This document shows positions 45,245 through 52,139 of a stretch of DNA of 64,000 bases, piece by piece. The stretch covers positions 149,544 to 213,543 of the forward strand of contig NZ_JAQZAN010000010.1 of the NCBI RefSeq assembly GCF_028737255.1. The letters run 5' to 3'. The DNA comes from Actinomycetospora straminea (GTDB taxonomy: Bacteria; Actinomycetota; Actinomycetes; Mycobacteriales; Pseudonocardiaceae). The notes below the pieces were generated by a model, which ran no database searches, had not been told where the DNA came from, and was given only the letters and a program-made list of their open reading frames with translations. Within the stretch, counting starts at the first letter, position 1. Each line of letters starts with the position of its first letter. The position numbers and the translations under genes were made by a program.

Positions 45245-45697
45245 TCAGATCCGCTGGGAGAGCTCGAACATGTTCCCCCACGGGTCGCGGAAGAAGGCGA
45301 GCCGCGCGCTGATCTGCTCCAGCTCGAAGGGCTCGTTGACCACGTCGACGCCGCGGGCGCGGAGCTCGGCGAGGGTGTCGTCGACGCTGGCGACCTCGAT
45401 GCAGACGTGGTTGAGCCCGGTGACGCCCAGGCTCTCGTCGACGTCGGCGAAGTCGGGCTGCGCGGTGGCGCCGGGGCCGGCGAGGATCTCGAGGTGGAAG
45501 TCGTCCTGGTCGGGCGGCATGACGTAGGCCAGCGTCAGGTCGCCGTAGGGCCAGGTCTGCAGGACCCGCCAGTCCATCTTGTCGACCCAGAACGAGCGGG
45601 CGTCCTCGAAGTCGGGGTAGCGGATGCCGGTGTGGTGGGCGCGCATCGAGGCGAACGGCGAGTCGGGGTTGCGGGGCGGGTTCTCGGGGAGCGGCAT
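45245..45697 (-). CDS. VOC-family (glyoxalase/dioxygenase fold) protein
   Basis: A 150-residue vicinal-oxygen-chelate protein with two beta-alpha-beta-beta-beta units. Likely metal ligands are His in AHHTGIRY, Glu in FHLEILAG, His in GLNHVCIEV and Glu in NMFELSQ, a glyoxalase-type set. It could be a lyase, isomerase or ring-cleavage-type dioxygenase. The start is the ATG at 45697. It shares the TTCCTAGCGTCG promoter 12-mer with ribBA and the aldehyde dehydrogenase, hinting at co-regulation. Confidence 0.87.
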   Translation of the reverse strand: MPLPENPPRNPDSPFASMRAHHTGIRYPDFEDARSFWVDKMDWRVLQTWPYGDLTLAYVMPPDQDDFHLEILAGPGATAQPDFADVDESLGVTGLNHVCIEVASVDDTLAELRARGVDVVNEPFELEQISARLAFFRDPWGNMFELSQRI

Positions 45698-45702
45698 GCC
45701 CT

Positions 45703-45714
45703 CGACGCTAGGAA
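45703..45714 (-). promoter_or_regulatory. Putative VOC-gene -10 region, TTCCTAGCGTCG
   Basis: A minus-strand copy of the 12-mer, only 6 bases upstream of the ATG, so the transcript would have almost no leader. A weak relative of the activator-like site (CATCGTCCGCGC on the plus strand, 45732-45743) lies at the -35 position. Confidence 0.42.
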
Positions 45715-45794
45715 CCGGCGGGCGGCGGCGTCATCGTCCGCGCCGACAACCCTCGGGGCGCCGGTTCGTCGCCGCCGACGACCGCCGACCGACG

Positions 45795-45899
45795 AACGAG
45801 CAGGCGCGCCGCGTCCTCGGGTGGACCCCGCGCCCGCCGCAGGAGGCGATCGTCGCCGCTGCCGAGAGCATGCTCGACCGCGGACTCGCCGCGCCGTGA
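45795..45899 (+). pseudogene. C-terminal remnant of an NAD-dependent epimerase/dehydratase
   Basis: Thirty-five codons, TNEQARRVLGWTPRPPQEAIVAAAESMLDRGLAAP, end in TGA at 45897-45899. This is the standard last helix of extended SDR (epimerase) proteins, with the RRxLGWxPRPxxEAI signature. Nothing of the Rossmann core remains upstream, where the VOC promoter now lies, so it is a scrap of a deleted gene. Confidence 0.6.
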
Positions 45900-45915
45900 G
45901 GGACGACCCCGGGGC

Positions 45916-46677
45916 TCACCCCATCCGCACGACGTCCGAGGTCCCGAACCGCTCCGCGACGAGCGCCTTGACCCCGCGGGGGAAGTCGCGCTCGGCGGCG
46001 AGGTGGGTCGGGGTGAACTTGCGCATCGCCTCGCCGTCACCGGCGAAGGCCGCCGCGCAGAGCTCGGGCGCGACGTTGGCCAGCGCGAGGATGCCGCCCG
46101 CGCAGCCGAGCGCCCCGGCCATATGCATCAGCCCCGGCTGCCCGGTCCAGACGGGCCCGGCGTACGAGTCGACGGTGGCCAGCAGGCGGGTCGCGTCACC
46201 GGAGGAGTCCTTGACGCCCGCGACGGGCAGCGAGGGCAGCATCTCCACCGGGATCCCGGGCGGGGAGACCGCCGGGAAGTGGTACGCGAGCACCGGCGTC
46301 GAGCCCGCCGCGTCGGCGATCTCGCGGTAGTAGCCGGACGGGTCGGCCAGCCCGCGGGGCGTCCGGGCGATGACGGCGTCCACGCCGGTCTCGGTGGCCC
46401 GCGCGGTGACGCGGGCTGCCTGGTGGGTCGACGCGGCGCCCGTGCCGCCGATGACCACGGCGTCCCCGACCGCGGCGCGCACCGCCGCGAAGAGCCGCAG
46501 ACGCTCGTCGTCGTCGAGCGCGTCGGCCTCGCCGGTCGTGCCGGCCACGACGATCGCGTCGCAGCCGAGGTCGACCAGCCGTGCGGCCAGGTCGGCGGTG
46601 GCGTCGGCGTCGAGCGCCCGGTGCTCGTCGAACAGCGTCACGAGGGCGACGCCGACGCCGGTGAAGACGGGATCCAT
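45916..46677 (-). CDS. DapA-family aldolase (2-oxo-3-deoxy sugar acid type)
   Basis: A 253-residue class I aldolase of the dihydrodipicolinate synthase/N-acetylneuraminate lyase family: GTTGEADAL near the N-terminus, Tyr in VLAYHFP and the Schiff-base Lys in VAGVKDSSGD. It is shorter than DapA (about 290). In this operon it most likely cleaves or dehydrates a 2-oxo-3-deoxy sugar acid produced by the two dehydratases (inference). It follows the IlvD/Edd gene by 27 bp, with GGAGGTACC before the ATG at 46677. Confidence 0.87.
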   Translation of the reverse strand: MDPVFTGVGVALVTLFDEHRALDADATADLAARLVDLGCDAIVVAGTTGEADALDDDERLRLFAAVRAAVGDAVVIGGTGAASTHQAARVTARATETGVDAVIARTPRGLADPSGYYREIADAAGSTPVLAYHFPAVSPPGIPVEMLPSLPVAGVKDSSGDATRLLATVDSYAGPVWTGQPGLMHMAGALGCAGGILALANVAPELCAAAFAGDGEAMRKFTPTHLAAERDFPRGVKALVAERFGTSDVVRMG

Positions 46678-46704
46678 CCCGGTACCTCCTCGTCGGGTGG
46701 GGGT

Positions 46705-48420
46705 TCAGTGGGACTCGCGCGGGACCTCCGCGCCGCTGTGGCCGACCAGGAAGTCCAGGTCCGCGCCGCGGTCGGCCTGCTGCACGTGCTCGGTGTAGAG
46801 CCGGGTCCAGCCCCGGCTGCTCGGCGGCGCGGGGGGACGCCACCGCGCCCGCCGGGCGGCGAGCTCCTCGTCGTCGACGTGCAGCACCAGCCGCCGGCCG
46901 GGGACGTCGAGCTCGATCTCGTCGCCGGTCTCGACCAGCGCGAGCGGCCCGCCGACCGCGGCCTCGGGGGCGACGTGCAGCACGACCGTGCCGTACGCGG
47001 TGCCGGACATCCGCCCGTCGGAGACGCGCACCATGTCGCGCACCCCGCGCTCGAGCAGCTTGCGGGGCAGCCCGACGTTGGCGACCTCGGGCATGCCCGG
47101 GTAGCCGCGCGGTCCGTTGTTGCGCAGCACCAGCACGGTCGAGGGGTCGCACTCCGGGGCGTCGAGCTCGTCGCTGACCGCCCGGTACTCCTCGGGCGAC
47201 TCGAAGACCAGCGCGCGGCCCCGGTGCCGGCGCAGCTCCGGCGACGCGGCCGACTGCTTGATCACGGCGCCGTCGGGGGCGAGGTTGCCGCGCAGCACCG
47301 CCGTGCCGCTGTCCGCCGGCGCCAGCGGCGCGTCGAACGGGCGGATGACCTCGCGGTTCCAGCACGCGGCGTCGGCGATCGCGTCGCCGAGGGTGCCGCC
47401 GGCCACCGTGGGCCGCTCGAGGTGGAGCAGGTGGGCGATCTCGGCCATCACGGCCGGGAGCCCCCCGGCGTAGCAGAGATCCTCCATGAGGAACCGGCCC
47501 GAGGGCTCGAGGTCGACGAGCGTCGGCACGTCGCGGCCCAGGGCGTCGACGTCGTCGAGCGTGAACGGCACGCCGAGGCGACCGGCGATCGCGGCCAGGT
47601 GGATGACGGCGTTGGTCGAGCCTCCGATGGCGGCGTTGACCCGGACCGCGTCCTCGAACGCCTCCCGGACCATGATCGTCGAGGGCCGGACGTCGTCCCG
47701 GACGAGGTCGACGATGCGCTGCCCCGCCCGTTGCGCGGTCTCGTCCCGGCGGGCGTCGACGGCGGGCCAGGTCGCCGAGTACGGCAGCTGCATCCCCAGC
47801 GCCTCGGCCAGGCACGCCATCGTCGAGGCGGTGCCCATCGTCATGCAGTGCCCGGGCGAGCGGGCCATCGCGCCCTCGGCCACGGCGCACTCCGCCTGGG
47901 TGATCGTCCCGGCGGCGAGCTCCTCCTCGAACCGCCACACCTGCGTGCCCGAGCCCAGCTGGCGACCCTGGTAGCGGCCGCTGAGCATCGGCCCGCCGGT
48001 GACCACGACCGCCGGGATGTCGACGCTGGACGCGGCCATGAGCAGCCCGGGCGTCGTCTTGTCGCAGCCCGAGAGCAGGACCAGCCCGTCGAGCGGGTTG
48101 GCCCGCATCAGCTCCTCGGCCTCCATGGCGAGCAGGTTGCGGTAGAGCATCGCGGTGGGGCGCAGCAGCGTCTCGCCGAGCCCGGTGCACGGGAACTCCC
48201 GCGGGAAGCCGCCCGACTGCCACACCCCGCGCTTGACCGCCTCGGCCACGCGGTGCAGGTGGGCGTTGCAGGGGACGAGCTCCGACCACGTGGTGGCGAT
48301 CCCGATGACGGGGCGGCCGTCGAAGACCTCGTCGGTGACGCCCTGGTTGCGCATCCAGGAGCGGTGGATCATCCCCGACCGGCCCTCGGCGCCGAACCAG
48401 GCCGTGCTGCGTCCGCTCAT
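46705..48420 (-). CDS. IlvD/Edd-family sugar acid dehydratase
   Basis: A 571-residue iron-sulfur dehydratase. Cluster cysteines are in ELVPCNAHLH, LSGCDKTTPG and SPGHCMTMGTAS; VSDGRMSGTAYGTVVLH is the C-terminal signature. The length and the WSELVPCNAHL form point to pentonate/hexonate dehydratases (L-arabonate, D-xylonate, L-fuconate type) rather than to branched-chain IlvD. The ATG at 48420 overlaps the GntR stop (ATGA), so it is translationally coupled in the operon fucD-like - gntR - this gene - aldolase. Confidence 0.92.
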   Translation of the reverse strand: MSGRSTAWFGAEGRSGMIHRSWMRNQGVTDEVFDGRPVIGIATTWSELVPCNAHLHRVAEAVKRGVWQSGGFPREFPCTGLGETLLRPTAMLYRNLLAMEAEELMRANPLDGLVLLSGCDKTTPGLLMAASSVDIPAVVVTGGPMLSGRYQGRQLGSGTQVWRFEEELAAGTITQAECAVAEGAMARSPGHCMTMGTASTMACLAEALGMQLPYSATWPAVDARRDETAQRAGQRIVDLVRDDVRPSTIMVREAFEDAVRVNAAIGGSTNAVIHLAAIAGRLGVPFTLDDVDALGRDVPTLVDLEPSGRFLMEDLCYAGGLPAVMAEIAHLLHLERPTVAGGTLGDAIADAACWNREVIRPFDAPLAPADSGTAVLRGNLAPDGAVIKQSAASPELRRHRGRALVFESPEEYRAVSDELDAPECDPSTVLVLRNNGPRGYPGMPEVANVGLPRKLLERGVRDMVRVSDGRMSGTAYGTVVLHVAPEAAVGGPLALVETGDEIELDVPGRRLVLHVDDEELAARRARWRPPAPPSSRGWTRLYTEHVQQADRGADLDFLVGHSGAEVPRESH

Positions 48421-49139
48421 GGGCGGCCTCCCGCGGTCGTCAGGTGGGCGCGGACCCATTCCTCGACCTCGACGACGTGGGTGCTCGCCGCGGTCCACGC
48501 GGCGAGCGAGTCCCGCGCACGCAGGGCGCGCAGGATCGCCACGTGCTGGTCGTGGGTCCACGACAGGACGTCGTGCTCGACGATCGCCCGCCAGATCCGG
48601 ACGCGGGCCGTGCGCCCGGCGACCGCGGCGGTCAGCGACGCGAGCGTCGCGTTGCCGGACGCGGTGGCGATCGCGGCGTGGAAGTCGAGGTCCTCGGCGA
48701 CGAGGCGCTCGGGGTCGTCGAGCCCGCGCATGTGCTCGAGCCGGTCCTGCAGGTCCTCGAGGGCCGCCTCGTCGATGCGGGTGGCGGCCAGGGCGGTGGC
48801 GCCGGGCTCGAGCACGCGGCGGCACTCGAACAGCTCGGCGACCCCGTGCTCGCCGACGAGGTCGAGGAACGTCCCGCTGGCCCGCACCAGCCGGTCGGGC
48901 CGCAGGTCGCTGACGAACGTGCCGTCCCCGCGCCGCACCTCGAGCACGCCCGCCCCCGCGAGCGTGCGCACCGCCTCGCGCAACGACAGGCGGGAGACGT
49001 CGAGCTCGGCCGCCAGGTCCGCCTCCGGCGGCAGGCGCTCCCCCGCCGAGAACTCCCCGTTCTCCACGCGGGCGACCAGCGCCCCGATCACCCGGTCGAC
49101 GACGCTCCCGGTCCGGGTGCTCTCCGCGGTCCGCGTCAC
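48417..49139 (-). CDS. GntR-family regulator, FadR/FCD type
   Basis: A 240-residue protein: helix-turn-helix VIGALVARVENGEFSAGERLPPEADLAAELDVSRLSLREAVRTLAGAGVLEVRRGDGTFV, then an FCD ligand domain (EDLDFHAAIATASGN... DQHVAILRALRARD). It is embedded in the sugar-acid operon: its GTG start overlaps the stop of the fuconate dehydratase gene (GTGA) and its stop overlaps the next start (ATGA). It probably represses the operon and is relieved by a sugar acid intermediate; its likely operator is the palindrome at 50515-50529. Confidence 0.92.
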   Translation of the reverse strand: MTRTAESTRTGSVVDRVIGALVARVENGEFSAGERLPPEADLAAELDVSRLSLREAVRTLAGAGVLEVRRGDGTFVSDLRPDRLVRASGTFLDLVGEHGVAELFECRRVLEPGATALAATRIDEAALEDLQDRLEHMRGLDDPERLVAEDLDFHAAIATASGNATLASLTAAVAGRTARVRIWRAIVEHDVLSWTHDQHVAILRALRARDSLAAWTAASTHVVEVEEWVRAHLTTAGGRP

Positions 49140-50437
49140 GTCGCGGCCCGCCAGACCGAGCCGTGGGGGAACGCGTACGCGGCCCGGGACGCCGGGAGGA
49201 TCTCGGCGCTGTAGCCGGGCCGCTGCGGCGGGAGGTAGGACGGCCCCCGCATCCGCACCGGGTCGACGAAGTGCTCGTGCAGGTGGTCGACGTACTCGAT
49301 CATGCGGTCCTCGCGGGAGCCGCTGATCGCGACGTAGTCGAGCATCGAGAGGTGCTGGACCAGCTCGCACAGGCCGACGCCACCGGCGTGCGGGCAGACC
49401 GGGACGTCGTGCGCGGCGGCGAGCAGCAGGACCGCGACGGCCTCGTCGACACCGCCGGGCCGGGCCGCGTCGAGCTGGCAGACGCCCATGGCCCCCGCGG
49501 CCAGGAACTGCTTGAACATGACCGCGTTGTGCGCGTGCTCGCCGGTGGCGACCCGCGTGGGGGCGATGGCACGGGCGATCGCGGCGTGGGCGAGGACGTC
49601 GTCGGGGCTCGTGGGTTCCTCGAACCACCAGATGTCGTACGACGCGAGCGCCTCGGCCCAGCGCACGGCGTCGGCGGCCCCGAGCGTCTGGTTGGCGTCG
49701 ATCATCAGGCGACGCCCGGGCCCGAGGACCTCCCGCGCGAGCGCGCAGCGGCGCACGTCGTCGGCGAGGTCCCGCCCGACCTTGAGCTTGACCGCGTCCC
49801 AGCCCGCGTCCACGACCTCGCGGCACAGGCGGGCGAGCTTGTCGTCGTCGTAGCCCAGCCACCCGGCGCTGGTCGTGTAGGCCGGGTAGCCCTCCTCGCG
49901 CAGCCGGGCCTCGCGCTCCGCCCGCCCGGGCACCTGCTTCTCGAGCATCTCGAGCGCGGCCTCGGGGGTCAGCACGTCACGCAGGTAGCGCCAGTCGACG
50001 AGGTCGACCAGCTGCTGGGGGCCCATGTCGGCGAGGACCTTCCACACCGGCGCGCCGGCGACCTTGCCGATGAGGTCCCACGCGGCGTTGACGACCGCCG
50101 CGAGCCCGAGCTGGATCGTGCCCTTCGCGGGCCCGAGCCAGCGCAGCTGGCTGTCGGCCTGGAGGTACCGGGAGAAGCCGCCGGGGTCGGCGACGAGCTC
50201 GTCGATCGCGTGGCCCCGCGCCCGGCGCCCGATCGCGGCCGCCGCCGCGACCGCGAGCTCGTTGCCGCGCCCGATGGTGAACGTGAAGCCGTGCCCCTCG
50301 AGCCCCACGTCGGTGTGCAGCACGACGTAGGCCGCGGAGTAGTCGGGCGCCTCGTTCATGGCGTCCGACCCGTCGAGCGCGCGTGACGTCGGGAAGCGGA
50401 GGTCCACGGTCTCCACGTCGACGATGACCCCGGGCAT
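49136..50437 (-). CDS. L-fuconate dehydratase (enolase superfamily)
   Basis: A 433-residue mandelate racemase-subgroup enzyme. The N-terminal LRFPTSRALDGSDAMNEAPDYSAAYVVL is the hallmark of L-fuconate dehydratases. Catalytic residues are in KLKVGRD (Lys-x-Lys), the metal ligands in MIDANQ, WWFEEPTSPDD and GEHAHN, and the acid/base His in VCPHAGGVGLCELVQHL. It converts L-fuconate to 2-oxo-3-deoxy-L-fuconate. It is the first gene of the operon. Activity on related 6-deoxy or pentonate acids is possible. Confidence 0.92.
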   Translation of the reverse strand: MPGVIVDVETVDLRFPTSRALDGSDAMNEAPDYSAAYVVLHTDVGLEGHGFTFTIGRGNELAVAAAAAIGRRARGHAIDELVADPGGFSRYLQADSQLRWLGPAKGTIQLGLAAVVNAAWDLIGKVAGAPVWKVLADMGPQQLVDLVDWRYLRDVLTPEAALEMLEKQVPGRAEREARLREEGYPAYTTSAGWLGYDDDKLARLCREVVDAGWDAVKLKVGRDLADDVRRCALAREVLGPGRRLMIDANQTLGAADAVRWAEALASYDIWWFEEPTSPDDVLAHAAIARAIAPTRVATGEHAHNAVMFKQFLAAGAMGVCQLDAARPGGVDEAVAVLLLAAAHDVPVCPHAGGVGLCELVQHLSMLDYVAISGSREDRMIEYVDHLHEHFVDPVRMRGPSYLPPQRPGYSAEILPASRAAYAFPHGSVWRAAT

Positions 50438-50514
50438 CTCACTCCTCTGACGTCTCGATCTCGCCGTCGGGCCCCTACTGACGACGCAGCAGCACCAGGC
50501 ACCGTGCCAGGACG

Positions 50515-50529
50515 AGACATCAGATGTCT
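50515..50529. promoter_or_regulatory. GntR-type palindrome AGACATC-A-GATGTCT
   Basis: A perfect 7-bp arm palindrome lies about 80 bp upstream of the fuconate dehydratase start, in the gap behind the SCO6745-like gene. Its position and symmetry suit the FCD GntR regulator encoded inside the operon. Confidence 0.68.
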
Positions 50530-50547
50530 AGACGCTTCACGCGCCCC

Positions 50548-51375
50548 TCACCGCGAGCCCGCGGCCACCAGCGTCGCGGTGATCGGCGCGAGCGCGCCGA
50601 CCAGCTCGTCGAGCTCGGCCGGTGACAGGGCGTCGTAGGGCGGGGCGGCGAGCTCGTCGGTGAGGGCCTCGACGCGGTCCTTGGTCGCACGACCGGCGTC
50701 GGTGAACCGGCCGTCGGCGTCGAGGAGCCCGCGCCGTCGCAGGCCGTCCATGACCGCGGCCAGCCGCCGCCGCGGGAGGTGGTGGAGGCGCCCGAACGAC
50801 TCGGGCGGGTGGATGCCCATGTCCACCGCGGACAGCACGTGGGCCTCGGTGCCGCCGATCCGCGCGCCGACGAGGGCGGCGACGTGCCCGTCCCCGCGGT
50901 GCTCGCGCAGCATGGTCGCGGCGTGCCACAGCCGGGCGACCGGGTCGCCCGGCACCGGCAGGCTGCGCATCCCCGCGTACATCACCCGGCCCTCGACGGG
51001 CGCGCTCGTGGCGGCCTTCGCGGTCAGGTCGGCGGCGCGCACCAGGCCGGGTGAGTCGGCCAGCTCGTCGCCGAGGATGCGCCGCAGGGAGGCCACGCTG
51101 CCCCGCTGCCGGGCGGCGAGGGACGCCTCGGGCGGGACCGTCTCCCACGCGCTCGGGATGTGCCGCGCGACCTCGCCGTCGGCGAAGCTGTAGAACGCCG
51201 CGTGCACGACCTCCGCCGGCACCCGCCCGAGCGGCGCGGCGCGGCCGGCGAAGTAGCCGTCCCAGGAGGTGCGGTGGCCGAGCGCCGCCAGCTCCTCGTC
51301 GCACTCGGCCGCGAAGAACGTGACGAGGCAGATCGGCTCCAGGAGCTCGTGCAGGCGCCGGGCGGTGGTGGTCAT
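50548..51375 (-). CDS. SCO6745-family protein
   Basis: A 275-residue, all-helical protein of the actinobacterial SCO6745 group (LHELLEPICLVTFFAAECDEELAALGHRTSWDGYFAGRAAPLGRVPAEVVHAAFYSF). The C-terminal part (LRRRGLLDADGRFTDAGRATKDRVEALTDELA) resembles a winged-helix MarR-like end, so a regulatory role has been suggested for the family; the biochemical function is unknown. The start is the ATG at 51375. It is transcribed toward the sugar-acid operon promoter. Confidence 0.75.
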   Translation of the reverse strand: MTTTARRLHELLEPICLVTFFAAECDEELAALGHRTSWDGYFAGRAAPLGRVPAEVVHAAFYSFADGEVARHIPSAWETVPPEASLAARQRGSVASLRRILGDELADSPGLVRAADLTAKAATSAPVEGRVMYAGMRSLPVPGDPVARLWHAATMLREHRGDGHVAALVGARIGGTEAHVLSAVDMGIHPPESFGRLHHLPRRRLAAVMDGLRRRGLLDADGRFTDAGRATKDRVEALTDELAAPPYDALSPAELDELVGALAPITATLVAAGSR

Positions 51376-51479
51376 GGCGGTTCTCCCTCGTCGGTGGGCC
51401 CTCACCACGACGACGAACCGGCCCCGCCGGTGTTCGACACCGGGTCTCGCGCCGTCCCGCGGTGGGGCACGATCGCAGC

Positions 51480-51749
51480 ATGTGCCGCAACATCCGGGTC
51501 CTGCACAACTTCGAGCCCCCGGCCACCGACGGCGAGGTGCACGAGGCCGCCCTGCAGTACGTGCGCAAGATCAGTGGTGCCGCACGCCCCTCGAAGGCCA
51601 ACGAGGCGGCCTTCGCCCGGGCGGTCGCCGAGATCACCGCGAGCACCCGCACGCTGCTCGACGAGCTGGTCACCACCGCCCCGCCCAAGGACCGCGAGGT
51701 CGAGGCGGCCAAGGCCCGGGAGCGGGCCCGCGAGCGCTACGCGCGCTGA
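51480..51749 (+). CDS. DUF2277 protein
   Basis: An 89-residue protein with the conserved start MCRNIRVLHNFEPPATDGEVHEAALQYVRKISG and a charged C-terminal helix (AKARERARERYAR). The MCRNI start with its early Cys is diagnostic of DUF2277. Function unknown. The start is the ATG at 51480. Confidence 0.9.
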   Translation: MCRNIRVLHNFEPPATDGEVHEAALQYVRKISGAARPSKANEAAFARAVAEITASTRTLLDELVTTAPPKDREVEAAKARERARERYAR

Positions 51750-51886
51750 CGACCGACCGCGGCCGCGACGGCCGGGACCGTCGCCGTGCCCGGGCTCACG
51801 TCCGCGGTCGCGTGAGGACCCGCGTTCCGTCGTGTCCAACCGATCGAGGTCGACGACGGGCGTCGGCACCGAGAGGGAGGATCGAC

Positions 51887-52057
51887 ATGTCCGCCCCCAC
51901 CCGCGAGACCGACCACGACCACCCGCGCCCGCGGGCCGAGCGCGTGCGGGTCCGGGCCCGGGGCCTGGTGGCGCTGGCCGCGCTCCTGGTGTTCTACGTG
52001 GTCGGCGGGGTCCACCGCTTCGCCCCGGATCTCGGGGCGATCCTGCCCGGGCTCTGA
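51887..52057 (+). CDS. Small single-span membrane protein
   Basis: A 56-residue ORF with a strong ribosome site (GAGAGGGAGG, 51871-51880) before ATG 51887. A charged N-terminus (TRETDHDHPRPRAERVRVRARG) precedes one hydrophobic helix (LVALAALLVFYVVGGV) and a short exterior end. Function unknown. Confidence 0.72.
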   Translation: MSAPTRETDHDHPRPRAERVRVRARGLVALAALLVFYVVGGVHRFAPDLGAILPGL

Positions 52058-52110
52058 CGACCGTCCCCGGCCGGTGGCTCGCCGGACCTGCTGGTGCCGC
52101 TCGGGCGACT

Positions 52111-52123
52111 CCCCTAGCGTCGG
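52111..52123 (+). promoter_or_regulatory. Putative -10 region, CCCCTAGCGTCGG
   Basis: TAGCGT lies about 20 bp before the ATG of the LuxR ATPase gene, the same CTAGCGTCG core seen at 3346-3354, 38961, 40820 and 45703. The leader would be very short. Confidence 0.42.
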
Positions 52124-52139
52124 CGCGGGGGTGGGTGCG

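Noticed and set aside
46705..48420. Calling the IlvD/Edd protein dihydroxy-acid dehydratase (ilvD)
   Set aside because: It is coupled to fuconate dehydratase, a GntR regulator and an aldolase, and its motifs fit sugar acid dehydratases better.
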